Origin: Dugong dugon
Lineage: Eukaryota; Chordata; Mammalia; Sirenia; Dugongidae
Direction: 5' to 3'
DNA: 64,000 nucleotides
Assembly (NCBI GenBank): GCA_030035585.1
Contig: CM057469.1
Span: forward strand, 58,049,501-58,113,500
The position numbers and the translations under genes are program-made. Positions 11,090-21,235 of the stretch are shown piece by piece (the first letter of the stretch is position 1; each line of letters opens with the position of its first letter). The notes beneath the pieces are model-generated. The model searched no databases, had not been told where the DNA came from, and saw nothing but the letters and a program-made list of their open reading frames with translations.

Positions 11090-12482
11090 ATTAATGTTAT
11101 AATCTGTTGACCCTTGTTTTGTCACCTGGTTTTCCTTTACTGTACTAATTCTGTGGGGAGGGTAGAAGGGAAGTTTATCCATTTCGCTAATGCTTACCCA
11201 TGTGTTACATTCTCCACGGTCTCCAAGTACTGAGGTCTCTGTTATATATTCCTACAGATTTATCTACATAGATAGTTTATTGCTGGGAAAAAAAAAAAAA
11301 AAGACATCTGCCACATATTTGCTTTCTCCTGCCGTCGCTCAAAATTTACCACTTTTATGTTTCTTTCTTTTGGGGATCATCTGGTAACTATCCAGAGGGA
11401 AGGTGCCTTTAAGTGAGACTCTTGGATACCAAATATCCTAATTCAATGAATGAATCTCTAATGAAATTCTGGGCACCATGGCTAGTTGATGAAGAAATCT
11501 GACGCTGGGATGTGTAAGACACCATTGTCAAGCTATCCCTGGTTACCTCTACTGAAACTGTCACTTTAATAAGAAGGCTGTTTGGCTGTATGATTTTGTT
11601 CATGTTTTAGAATGTATAAAGTAATGGACATACTTTGAAATTATGTGTTTTCTGTAAATATTCAAAAATACATTTATAAGGATTTAAACTAACAATAAAA
11701 GAGCCTTTATAGTATTGCCACAATATGCCAGTGGGGCAGTTTCTGTAAAACTATCCAGCTAGGAGATTTTTTTCTTTAATCATAGTCATTTAAGTGCCAC
11801 CAGCTGCAAGGAGTCATCCACTAATCTTGTCATTTGACACTAAGAATTAGGGTAATGCTGGCAGCTTTAAGGGAATTATAAATTGGCCACCTATCGCTAA
11901 TAGATATTTTATATCAGCATTGCATTTAAAATTTTAGTCAATTAGAGCTTCTTTTGTTACTTGCTCATAGAAATAAAAAGGAACATATCAAATATGGAGA
12001 TTAATTATTACTAACCCAAGGTTGTTTCATTTAAGCTCAATGAGAATTTACTCTGATACAGAAGTAATACAGTAAGTTAAGGCAGTCTCTCTATGTGATG
12101 CTTTAGAAACAGCCAAACTAACAGAGAAAAATCACAGTGCTTTTTACAGCTGGAAAATATCATCTTTTAAAACCTTTTTAGGTATCTGGTTTTTGAAAAA
12201 AGTAGAGTAGGAAAGAGGAGGCATGAGTGAAGCTAATGTCAGGGTATCTAAAAGCTGGTATTTTCATTTAGCTTGTATCAGCCATATCTTCCAAGTAATT
12301 TCCATGAAAATTCTCATAAGAAGAGTCCTCAGATTATTCTTCAGTTTATCAGAAAATTGGCAATCACATTTTAAACACCTCAAAAATTCCTATGTAGAAA
12401 AGGTTTGCCTGTTCATTAGGGGCATCTATAGGACTGAAGGACTGCAGAGTGGTTCAGGAGCCAGGCTGTGTTTTGCTACTAG
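11090..12482. other. Unique sequence, candidate conserved non-coding block
   Basis: No repeat is recognised between the SINE fragment and the next SINE. The part 11760-12180 has balanced composition, lacks microsatellites, and carries several TAAT-type and CAGCTG-type short motifs. It may be conserved regulatory DNA, but conservation cannot be judged from one sequence. Confidence 0.35.
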
Positions 12483-12494
12483 TTTTGTTTGCTT

Positions 12495-12696
12495 GGAGTC
12501 TCTGGGTGGTGCAAATGGTTAACACTCTTGGCTGCTAATTGAAAGGCTGGAGGTTCAAGTCGGCCCTGAGGCACTTCAGAAGAAAGGCCATGGGATCTAT
12601 TTCTAAACAATTAGTCATTGAAAACCCTGTGGAGCATAGTTCTACTCTGACACACGTGAGGTTGCCATGAGTTGGAGTTGACTTGGCAGAAACTGG
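12495..12696 (+). mobile_element. AfroSINE, GGAGTC subtype
   Basis: Head GGAGTCTCTGGGTGGTGCAAATGG, the CTGAGGCACTTCAGAAGAAAGGCC middle, ATTGAAAACCCTGTGGAGCA, and the TTGCCATGAGTTGGAGTTGACTTGG tail. It is flanked by a perfect 12-bp target-site duplication, TTTTGTTTGCTT, at 12483-12494 and 12697-12708. Confidence 0.92.
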
Positions 12697-12857
12697 TTTT
12701 GTTTGCTTTTTATTACATTTAAGTATTGTCAGCACATAGGAGGGAACTGTGCAACAGCTAATATAATGCTGGGAGAGAATTCTTCAGGAGTGTCTCACAT
12801 TTCTGTAGGTTTTGGGAGGGAGACACTGACTGCCTTTTTTTTAAAATAAATATTTTC

Positions 12858-13575
12858 TTTGAGTTTTTATTTATTTATTATTGTACTTTAGGTGAAAGTT
12901 TACAGAGCAAATTAGTTTCTCTTTAAACAGTTAATACACAATTGTTTTGTGAAATTGGTTGCCAAACCCTCAATGTGTCAACATTCTCCTCTTCTCCATT
13001 CCAGCTTCCCTATTTCCATTCATCTGGCTTTCCAGTCTCTTCCTGCCTTCTTGTCTTTGCTTTTGAGCTGGTGTGCCCATAAGTCTCATACACCTGATTG
13101 AACTAGGAAGCATGTTCCTTACATGTGTTATTGTTGGCCCTACAGACCTGTCTAATCTTTAGCTGAAGGGTGAACCTCAGGAATGACTTCAGTACTGAGT
13201 TAAAAGTGGGCCTGGGGGCCAGACTTTCGGGGTTTCTCCAGTCTCACAGACCTGCAAGCCTGGTCCTTTTTGGGTTTTTGTGAATTTGGACTTTTTTCTA
13301 CATTTTTCTCTCACTCTGTCCAGAACCCTTTATTGTGACCCCTGCCAGAGCATTTGGTGGTGGTAACTGGGCACTTTCTAGTTGTTCTGGGCTCAGTCTG
13401 GTAGAGGTTGTGGTAATTGTGGTCCATTAGTCCTTCGAACTAATCTTTCACTTGTGTCTTTGGTTCTCTTCATTCTCCTTTGTTTCAGCCAGGATGGGAA
13501 TAGTAGATGTATTGACTGCCTTTTTTTTCTGGACCATCTTTTCAAGGACTTTTGTAAAGTGACGAGCCCTGGAAG
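12858..13575 (-). mobile_element. 5'-truncated L1, 3' UTR, antisense
   Basis: The left edge is A/T-rich and contains the reversed L1 terminus TGTACTTTAGGTGAAAGTTTACAGAG, the reverse complement of the CTGTAAACTTTCACCTAAAG end seen in the L1 copies at 35 and 54 kb. No ORF2 sequence is included, so the element is a severely 5'-truncated copy. The right boundary with the adjoining LTR-like block is not clear. Confidence 0.7.
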
Positions 13576-14040
13576 ATAGAGATAGTGTCTCCCTCTGGAG
13601 CAAAGAATGGGCCTTCTTATTACCCATTATGGAGCCCTGGTGGTGCGGTGGTTAAGAGCTATGGCTGCTAACCAAAAGGTTGGCAGTTCAGATCCACCAT
13701 CTGCTCCTTGGAAACTGTACTGGGGCAGTTCTACTCTGTCCTGTAGGGTCACTATGAGTCGGAATCAACTCGACAGCAACAGGTTTGCTTTTTTGGTTTT
13801 ATTGCCCGTTATAAAAGATTTGGTTTCACTAAGCTCAGTGTTTTTCTCCTGTAACACAATCTACTGTGTGTGCAGGTGCCCCCTGATCCTCTTTGTGTAG
13901 CTCTGTGAAGATTGGAGCTTGAGGAACTTGTGTAAATGCTGAAACTCTGTCTACAGTTACTGCTATTGCTGTAATAAACTGTCCTTTTTCTCTGACCTAG
14001 GAGTTTCGTGTATTCTACCAGCATCCATGAACGGTGCCAG
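13575..14040 (+). mobile_element. Probable LTR fragment with TATA and poly(A) signal
   Basis: After removal of the SINE at 13631-13799 and one duplication copy, the sequence reads through a TATA box (TTATAAAA, 13811-13817) to a poly(A) signal AATAAA at 13973-13978, about 160 bp downstream, and then a T/C-rich segment. That order (promoter, R, signal, U5) is typical of a retroviral LTR. The 5' start and 3' terminus cannot be fixed and no internal viral sequence is present. It could instead be a non-LTR promoter by chance. Confidence 0.4.
13631..13799 (+). mobile_element. AfroSINE, short type
   Basis: Complete from GGAGCCCTGGTGGTGCGG to the CAACTCGACAGCAACAGGTTTG tail. The 13-bp duplication TATTACCCATTAT (13618-13630) and TATTGCCCGTTAT (13800-13812), with two mismatches, places the insertion directly against the TATA box of the surrounding LTR-like sequence. 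Confidence 0.92.
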
Positions 14041-14060
14041 CCTAACTTTTTAACTTGTAA

Positions 14061-14216
14061 CCCATTGCCACGGAGTCGATTGTGACTCGTAGCGACCCTA
14101 AAAAACAGAGTAGAACTGCTTCAATAGGATTTCCAAGGAGCAGCTGGTGGATTTAAACTGCCAACCTTTCAGTTAGCAGCTGAAATGCTTAACCACTCCA
14201 CCACCAGGACTCCTTG
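14061..14216 (-). mobile_element. AfroSINE, short type, antisense
   Basis: The reversed element runs from CGGAGTCGATTGTGACTCG to CCACCACCAGGACTCC. Flanks TTAACTTGTAA (14050-14060) and TTAGCTTGTAA (14217-14227) form an 11-bp target-site duplication with one mismatch. Confidence 0.9.
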
Positions 14217-14227
14217 TTAGCTTGTAA

Positions 14228-16829
14228 AGAGGGTAAAATCTCAGACTCTTTACATTTTTTACAATTCAGAACTTTCTGCTTGACTCTTCTAATATTATTG
14301 CTTTAGATTTCTCCCCCGTAATTCCTAGTTTGGGATCTGGGATTAGTCAGTTTTCCTAACTGAGCCTCAGTTTATGGAATTTATGGCCTCTTTGAAGAAT
14401 TAAATGAAGTATAAATGTAAAAAAAAGAGACTTTATAAGCTGTAAAGCAGTGTGCTGCTTTTAGTAATCTCAATGATTTATTCTTTAGTTTACATTAAGT
14501 ATTCTGTTGTCATGTGCTAGTGCTCATTGACATGTTAGAAATAATTATAATAATCTGTCTTAGGAGAACTTACGGCATCCTTGTGAAGTTAGAAAGTAGG
14601 GGCAGAGATTTTATATCTTCTTGTTTCAGTTGGAAAATGAAAACAAAAAAATGTTGAAATAATTTTTTTCCATAATGTCACAGGTTTTAGGGCTAAGCCA
14701 GGTATTTTAGGAAGCAGTCACAATTTATGCATGGAAATCCATGGCTATTTCTATCTATGAAACATTATTTATGAAATCTCATTTTCATTCATAAATGAGA
14801 TCATTGCGTTGTAACTATTTTAAACATTTCTAAAAAACGAAAAACTAATATTACTTAATACCTTTATACAAGAATACTTTCTTTTTGACATATCACAAAG
14901 TTCTAAGTTTAAAAATTATACATATTATTATACATGTTATAATTTAGCCTCATTAGACCCAGTTAGCTAACACCTCTTATTGAATTCTGTCTTACCTAAC
15001 CTTAGCTCTGTTCTGGTGTGTATGCTGCATGTTTCCAAAGGTTTAGAAAGGGATGACAGACGATAGGACAATGGATCGTAAGAGGAAAAAAAAAAAAAAA
15101 AGAGCTTGCATTCTAGCTTATGTAATTTATTCCATGGAGTCATTTCTCATAAATCCAAAATTGCTGTGTTGATTTTCTACAAGCAACTCCTAACCAGGGA
15201 CATCCTGTTAAGAACATTCAGTAGATAAGATCCTTCCTCCTAGGAAATATCATTCCTGCATTTGTTCCAAGGTCCAGTTATCCTCTTGACAAAGAGATTA
15301 GATCAGGTCATCCACTTTCTTTTCTCTCTAGTAAAGAGGGAACTGATCCCAGACCAGCAGCTTTAACTCTGTCCTCCCCAGATACAAAAAGAGAAAATCA
15401 GAAAGTCACTTTTTGACATCTTAAACATTATGTTTAGAACTAATCCTGATGTCTTTGTTAAAATTTGGTTAAATTTATATATGTATTACCTCATTTCATC
15501 ATAAAAATAACCCAGCAAGATGAGAGTACAATTCAACATTTATAAATGAGGAAGTTGAACTTCAAAGGAAGTAAATTTTTTTCCAAGTTCATGTAGGTAA
15601 TAATTGTTGGAGTCAAGATTTGAGTTCAACATTCTCTAATCACAAAGTCCATGCACTTTTCATGTATCCCATTGATTCACCTTAAACCTCAAAAACTTTG
15701 ACCCAAGAATATATTATCCATGTGTTTCAAAGTAGGTTTTCTATAGCTTTTATCTGGAGTGGCTTGGTTTTCCCCAAGGCAGTGACTGTTCTGGCAGAAA
15801 CCATCAACTAATTTCAGGAGGTTCTGAGCATCTAAAATCCAACACAGAGACTCTTTTTTTGGTTGACACTGGAATGTACTCCAAGTGAGTCTGGCAGTTA
15901 AAAAAAAAAAAATTAATTTCTGTCCACATACCTTATTTCACTTACCCTTCTACTGACATGAAATAACTAAAATGGCAGTTATCAAAATATGAAACTTTAA
16001 AATTCTTATGATCAAGAGCATGGAGAAGAGAATGACTTGTGAATACTTAGAAAATAATAGAGTTTCACTAGTGTATTGTGACCAAAATCTAAATTCAGAC
16101 AGCAGATAGAGGTTGAATGAAATGCTCTTAGGGCCCAAGCACCTTCCTGGGTGAACATTAACGGCCTCTTCCTCCTCAACAATGCCTCTGTGCTTCTTTC
16201 CCCCAAGCACACACACAAAAAGCTTTTATTGACTTAGCATTATGTGTTGAGCACTTTAGCTATTATATTTTCTATAGCCCTCATCTTTCCAACAACACAA
16301 AAGTTTGAGACCACCCTATCCCCCCTTTTGTCTACCTTTTTTGGGGATAGCAAAGTAGTTTAGACTGGTAGTAGGAGAGTGTGTGTCTTTTTGTATATCT
16401 GCGTGTAGGGGATTAGTGGGTGGAGGATAAATAGCAGTTTACAAATTTTGAAAATCTGTGTTCTGGAAGACTGCTGAGGTGCTGGAAAATATACTTTGAG
16501 GGTTCTTAAAAGCAAGTAGTTTTTTTTTTATCAGCAGGTTGGAAGTGGTCCTACCTAGTATACTAGGAATTTATTATCTTGGCTTTCTTTTTGTAAATTA
16601 CATAAACTGAACCGTTTATGAAAGATGAATAACATATTTATCAACACAATGTTTAAGTAGGTGTTTTACAGTGTATTTCCCATGCATTATATATAATGAA
16701 TGACAAATGCCTTTGTTATCTAAAATATGTGTTTTTTCTTGTTATACCATAGCCTATTTAAGCAGTAATTAATAAAAAGCAAATTTAGATTACAGAAATG
16801 TGACATCCTAAGACAAGAATTATGTTTTG
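14228..16829. other. Mostly unique sequence with MIR relics
   Basis: No gene is recognised. MIR-like text is seen at about 14340-14480 (plus) and at 15486-15670 (minus). A-runs lie at 15086-15102 and 15901-15912. The frame at 15950-16216 on the minus strand is 88 codons with no recognisable motif and is not supported as a gene. Confidence 0.5.
15486..15670 (-). repeat. MIR, antisense
   Basis: The text follows the reverse complement of MIR: TTACCTCATTTCATCATAAAAATAACC, a TATAAATGAGGAAGTTGAAC stretch, GGTAATAATTGTTGGAGTCAAGATTTGAG, and AATCACAAAGTCCATGCAC. It is diverged and inactive. Confidence 0.65.
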
Positions 16830-16841
16830 TCATGCTACTTG

Positions 16842-17045
16842 GAGTTCCCAGGTGGTGCAAACAGTTAACCTACTTGAATGCTAACTGAAAGGTTGGGAGT
16901 TTGAGTTCATCCAGAGGCTCCTTGGAAGAAAGGCCTGGTGATTCACTGCTGAAAAATCAGCCATTGAAAACCCTGTGGAGCAAAGTTCTACTCTGACACA
17001 CATGGGGTTGCCATGAGTCGGAATTAACTCAGCTGCACCTGTTTA
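16842..17045 (+). mobile_element. AfroSINE, GGAGTC subtype
   Basis: The head GAGTTCCCAGGTGGTGCAAA, the AGAGGCTCCTTGGAAGAAAGGCC segment, ATTGAAAACCCTGTGGAGC and the CATGAGTCGGAATTAACTC tail are present in order. The target-site duplication is TCATGCTACTTG (16830-16841) and TCATGTTACTTG (17046-17057), 12 bp with one mismatch. Confidence 0.92.
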
Positions 17046-17099
17046 TCATGTTACTTGTTTACGTGTGTGTGTGTATAGTAGCTATCTATAACTGTACCT

Positions 17100-17258
17100 G
17101 GAGCCCTGGTGGCAGAGTCGTTAAGACAGCAGCTGCTAACCAAACGGTCAGCAGTTCAAATCCACCAGCTGCTCCATGGAAACCCTATGGGCAGTTCTAC
17201 TGTCTTATAGGGTTACTATGAGTCAGAAACGACTCAACAGCAATGGGTTTGGGTTTTT
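17100..17258 (+). mobile_element. AfroSINE, short type
   Basis: A full copy from GGAGCCCTGGTGGCAGAG to AACGACTCAACAGCAATGGG. It is followed directly by a TATCTA-type simple repeat at 17259-17322, which probably grew from the SINE's A/T-rich tail or from its target site. Confidence 0.92.
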
Positions 17259-17322
17259 TATATCTATATCTATGTCTGTATCATCTATATCTACATCTAC
17301 ATCTATATTTATATCTATCTAT
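17259..17322. repeat. (TATCTA)n imperfect microsatellite
   Basis: Irregular units of TATCTA and CATCTA directly downstream of a SINE tail. Confidence 0.8.
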
Positions 17323-17324
17323 AT

Positions 17325-18665
17325 AACAAAACGTGAAAACATTTTCCATTTTATCATTTTTCACATGTATAATTCAGTGATATTAATTATGTTTATCATA
17401 CTATGCAACCATCACCACTATCTATTTTCAAAATTTCCCATCACCCTTAACAGAAATTTAATGCCACCTAAGCAATGACACCCCTTTTCTCCCTTCTTTC
17501 CACTCCTGGTAACCACTAATAAACATTGGTTTCTATACATTTGCCTATTCTAGATATTTCATATAAATGGGATCAGATAATATTTGCCTTTTTGTGACTG
17601 ACTTATTTCACTCAGTGTGATATTTTCGAGGTTCATCACGTTGTAACGTGTATCTGGGATTCAGTTCTCTCTGTTTTTATTGCAAAATTTAACATTTAAT
17701 TGTACGTCAATTTAAAGTGTCCCTTAATTTATCTTTATGACTGAGTAATATTCCTTTGTGTGTATGTACCACATTTTGTTTATCCATTCATCTGTTGATG
17801 GACATTTAGATTGTTTCCACCTTTTGGCTATCGTGAGTAGTGCTGCAATTAACACTGGTGTACGTTGATATTCCTGGATATATACCTAGCAGTGGAATTG
17901 CTGGATTATGTGGTGTCATGGATTGAATTGTGTCCTCCAAAAATATGAGTATTAATTTGAGTGGTCATGATTCCTAGTTTTGTGTGATTGCCCACCATTT
18001 GTCATCTGATGTGATTTTCCTATGTGTTGTAAATCCTGTCTCTATGATGTTGATGAGATGGGATTAGCGGCAGTCATGTTAATGAAGCAGGACTCAATCT
18101 ACAAGAGTGGATTGTGTCTTGAGTCAATCTCTTCAGAGATATAAAAGAGAGAAGTGAGCAGAGAGATAGCAGAACCTCATACCATCAAGAAAGCAGTGCT
18201 GGGAGCAGAGTGCCTCCTTTGGACCTGGGGTTTCTGCGCAGAGAAGCTCCTAGACCAAGGGAAGATTGATGACAAGGACCTTGCCCCGGAGCTGACAGAG
18301 AAAGCATTTCCATAGAACTGACACACTAAATTTGGACTTGTAGTCTACTAGACAGTGATAAAACAAATTTCTCTTTGTTAAAGCCATCCTCTGTGGTATT
18401 TCTGTTATAGCAGCACTAGATAACTGAGACATGTGGTGATTTTCTGTTTAACTTTTTGAGGAACTGCCAAACTATTTTCCATAGGAACTGTGCCATTTTA
18501 CAATTCCACCAGAATGGATGAGGGTTCCAATGTTTTCAGATATCCTCTCCAACACTTGTTGTTTTCCATTTTTTTGATAATTGCCGTCTTAGTGGGAGGT
18601 GAAGTGGTATCTCACCATGGTTTTTATTTGCATTTCACAGCAGATCCCATCATGGAGGTGATCAC
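17325..18665 (-). mobile_element. Old L1 fragment, antisense, split by a solo LTR
   Basis: The plus strand holds the reverse complement of the ORF2 end and 3' UTR of an old mammalian L1: CAACCATCACCACTATC, GGGATCAGATAATATTTGCC, TTATTTCACTCAGTGTGATA, ATCCATTCATCTGTTGATGG and, beyond the LTR, GAGGAACTGCCAAACTATTTTCC. On the minus strand this encodes the C-terminal region of ORF2p (the segment reading about first-person-free HQQMNG-like text). The LTR at 17914-18431 splits it. It is far more diverged than the L1 copies at 25 and 45 kb. Confidence 0.85.
17914..18431 (+). mobile_element. Solo LTR, MaLR-like afrotherian family (copy 3)
   Basis: Starts TGTCATGGATTGAATTGTG and ends TAACTGAGACA. A perfect 5-bp target-site duplication, TGTGG, lies at 17909-17913 and 18432-18436. 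The TATA box ATATAAAA is near 18139-18146; the poly(A) signal is degraded to GATAAAAC. Length is 518 bp. No viral internal region is present. Confidence 0.95.
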
Positions 18666-19067
18666 ATTATAGTAAGTCTCATGATGGAAGTGATCAAAAC
18701 ATATGACTGCCAAACCACTGAGAATCATGGCCCAGCTAAGTTGACACACAACCTTAACCATCACATCGCTCCACTTAGAATGCAGAAAGCTGGAAAATGC
18801 ATCACTCTCAATGCTGAAACAACAAATAAAAATACCACATATTTAAAAAATTCACAATATTTCTTCAGCCTGTCAGAGAACTGAGGTCACAGGGCAACCA
18901 ACTAACATGGTATCTAAAGAAAGGCAGGCATCACCAAAAAGAAATGGGATGTAACCATTTGCTTAAATGGCACAGGTGGTGTTGGATTCTGGCAAGATGA
19001 ATTTAGCTGAATGTTTTAACAAATATTAAAGGCCAAGAGTAAGCTAACAAGATAATATAAAACCCCT
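18666..19067. other. Unassigned sequence, partly LTR-like
   Basis: The text at 18710-18780 (AATCATGGCCCAGCTAAGTTGACACA, then CCTTAACCATCACATC) resembles words used in the recurrent LTR family read backwards, but no ends can be drawn. Nothing else is recognised. Confidence 0.3.
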
Positions 19068-19168
19068 GGAGCCCTGGTGGCATAGTGGTTAAGAGCTGGG
19101 CTGCTAACCAAAAGGTCGGCAGTTCAAATCCACCAGTCGCTCCTTGGAAACCCTACAGGGCAGTTCTA
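19068..19168 (+). mobile_element. AfroSINE, 3'-truncated
   Basis: The head GGAGCCCTGGTGGCATAG and body to GGGCAGTTCTAA are intact, but the element stops before the CTCTGTCC block. LINE-mobilised SINEs are rarely truncated at the 3' end, so a later deletion is likely. Confidence 0.88.
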
Positions 19169-19169
19169 A

Positions 19170-20075
19170 GGTGGGTATAGTCCTTAATCCTTGGTTGTTG
19201 CTTCCTCCTTTGGTCTCTGAGGGCTTCAATTCTGGCTCGACCAATGTTTCAGTATTTCCTACTGCCTTCAGATGAATCAGACTATATACACTGAACAGTT
19301 CACTAGCAAGATCTGCCCTATTTATTTTGGAGCCAGAGATTGGGGCCCTTCCCAGTGTGCTGGGGAGCTGTGTGTTGGCTGGGGTTGTGGGTATAGCTGC
19401 AGCTGTCCATTTTCCATACCAGGAGGGGGAGGGGGAGAAAATACGAGAAACACTTTTCCTTTTATATGAGATTTGTCCTTGCTTTGATTCAGTTTAGATC
19501 TCTGTCTTAGTTATTTAGTGCTGCTATAACAGAAATACCATAAGTGGGTGACTTTAACAAACAGAAATTTCTCACAGATTAGGAGGTTAGAAGTCCAAAT
19601 TCAGAGTCACGGCTCTAGGGGAAGGCTTTCTTTCTCTGTCAGCTCTAGGGGGAGGTCCTTGTTTCTTTTCAGCTTCTGTTCCTCAGTTTCTTGGTGATTT
19701 TCATGTGGCATGACATCTATATTCCCCCATTGCTACTTGCTTCTCTGTGCCTAACCTGCTTATTTTATATCTCAGAAGTGATTGGCTTAAGACACATCCT
19801 ACACTGATATGACCTCATTAACATAACAAAGAACACCTTATTACCAAATGGGATTATATCTACAAGTATAGCGGTTAGGATTTACAACATATATTTTTGG
19901 GAGAAACAATTCAATCCATAACAAGCTTCTTGTTACATTCCTTTGCCCATCATTTTATAGTTCTCACAGGGCTGAGTACAGACTTCTAATTGTTTTTGTT
20001 GGTGTTTGTGTGGGGAGGTTTGGGACATTAGACTTGCTTAGGCCGCCATCTTCCCAAAATCTTCTTAGATATATA
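19170..20075 (-). mobile_element. Unassigned retroelement-like block around a solo LTR
   Basis: Two flanks (19170-19502 and 19924-20075) look like one older sequence cut by the LTR. The right flank ends in AGGCCGCCATCTTCCC, which resembles the reverse complement of the start of L1 5' UTRs (GGGAAGATGGCGGCC). An antisense L1 5' UTR is the best guess, but no ORF1 text is visible. Confidence 0.35.
19503..19923 (-). mobile_element. Solo LTR, MaLR-like afrotherian family (copy 4), antisense
   Basis: On the plus strand it starts TGTCTTAGTTATTTAGTGCTGC and ends CAATTCAATCCATAACA, the reverse complement of the family's termini. Length is 421 bp, about 100 shorter than the other copies, so internal deletion has occurred. 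The 5-bp flanks do not match clearly. Confidence 0.88.
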
Positions 20076-20309
20076 TTATTGATTGTTCAAAATTAAGAAC
20101 CCATAATTCATATATAGTATTATTCAGCCTTTGATGATAGTTACTTAAGGGGTGAGATAAACAACTTTTGAGTCATTCAAATTCTTAATCTTCTGGAAAA
20201 CCATATACATACTGTGGAAAAGAAACATTAATTTTATGTTAGTTAGGTGTGCTTATGATTAAGAATGATGAGTCATGGTTCCTGTATCATATTTGATAGG
20301 TACATTATT

Positions 20310-20400
20310 GGGTGCCTTTGGGTAAATCATTTGACTCTGGGGAGACTTGGTGTTCCTAACTTGATTCGTTGGGTAACATGGAGGAATAAATGAGGTAACG
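20310..20400 (+). repeat. MIR fragment
   Basis: CTTTGGGTAAATCATTTGACTC and GGAGGAATAAATGAGGTAACGCC follow the MIR 3' half. It is short and diverged. Confidence 0.5.
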
Positions 20401-20404
20401 CCTG

Positions 20405-20965
20405 GAATACACTTTCCCCTGCCTTTTCAAAGACTGGCTCCTTTTCAACCTTCAGATCTCAACTCAAAGAAAACTTCTTAGAGAGGCTTACCCAGACCAC
20501 CCCTTCTGCTCTCCACCACCCTACCTCACTCCCTACTTCTAGCTATTGGCTGTCGTTTTCTATCACATCAAACTATTTATTTCCTTCATATTACTTAGCC
20601 CTTTCTAAATTATAATTCTTACATATTTGTTTACTTGTTTATTTTTTGTCTGCTCCCATAGACTGTAAGTTTCATAAAGTTTAGGAACTTTTTGCCCCCT
20701 CCCCGCCCCGCCATGTCCCAGAAGGAGCCATGACGGTGCAGTGGTTAAGCGCTCAGCTGCTAATTGAAAGGTTGGTGGTTTGAACCCACCCAGCAGCTCT
20801 GAAACACCTGACGATCGGCTTCTGTAAAGATTACAGCCTAGAAAACCCTCTGGGACAGTTCTCTGTCACACAGGGTAGCTATGAGTAGAAATAGACTCAA
20901 CAGCACACAACAAAAACAATATATCCCCCAGGACCTAAAGCCATGTCTGGCATAAAGTAGGCATT
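20405..20965 (+). repeat. L2 3' end, split by an AfroSINE
   Basis: Left part: CTTCAGATCTCAACTCAAAG, CTTCTTAGAGAGGC, CTCCCATAGACTGTAAG. Right part after the SINE: CCCCCAGGACCTAAAGCCATGTCTGGCATAAAGTAGGCATTCAG, the well-known L2 terminus. L2 is a CR1-type LINE extinct in placentals. Confidence 0.8.
20724..20918 (+). mobile_element. AfroSINE, long type
   Basis: Head GGAGCCATGACGGTGCAGTGG, the B-box-like GGTTTGAACCCACCC, and the segment with GATCGGCTTCTGTAAAGATTACAGCC. It sits in an L2 relic; flanks ATGTCCCAG and ATATCCCCCAG suggest a short, diverged duplication. Confidence 0.88.
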
Positions 20966-21011
20966 CAGCACAAATATAGAGGCAAAAATGGGCATAAAGT
21001 TGTAGAGTGTA

Positions 21012-21233
21012 AGAAAACCAAAACCAAACTGGTTAGTAGTCGAGAGCAAATGGGTTGATTCCACTCATGGTAACCCCATGTGTTAGAGAGTAGAACTACT
21101 CCATAGGGTTTTCTTGGCTGTAATCATTACAGACGCAGAATACTGGAGCCTTTCTTCTGTGGTACAGTGGCTGGGTTCAAACCACCAATCTTTAGGTTAG
21201 TATCGAGTGCAAACCACTTGTGCCACCTAGGGC
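21012..21233 (-). mobile_element. AfroSINE, long type, antisense
   Basis: Reversed head at 21220-21233 (GCCACCTAGGGC), reversed body GTAGAACTACTCCATAGGG. Flanks beginning AATGGGCATAAAG (from about 20988) and AACGGGCATGAAA (from 21239) look like a long, diverged target-site duplication. Confidence 0.82.
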
Positions 21234-21235
21234 AC

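Noticed and set aside
17914-19923. Provirus between LTR copies at 17914 and 19503
   Set aside because: Orientations are opposite and the first has its own perfect duplication, so they are independent solo LTRs.
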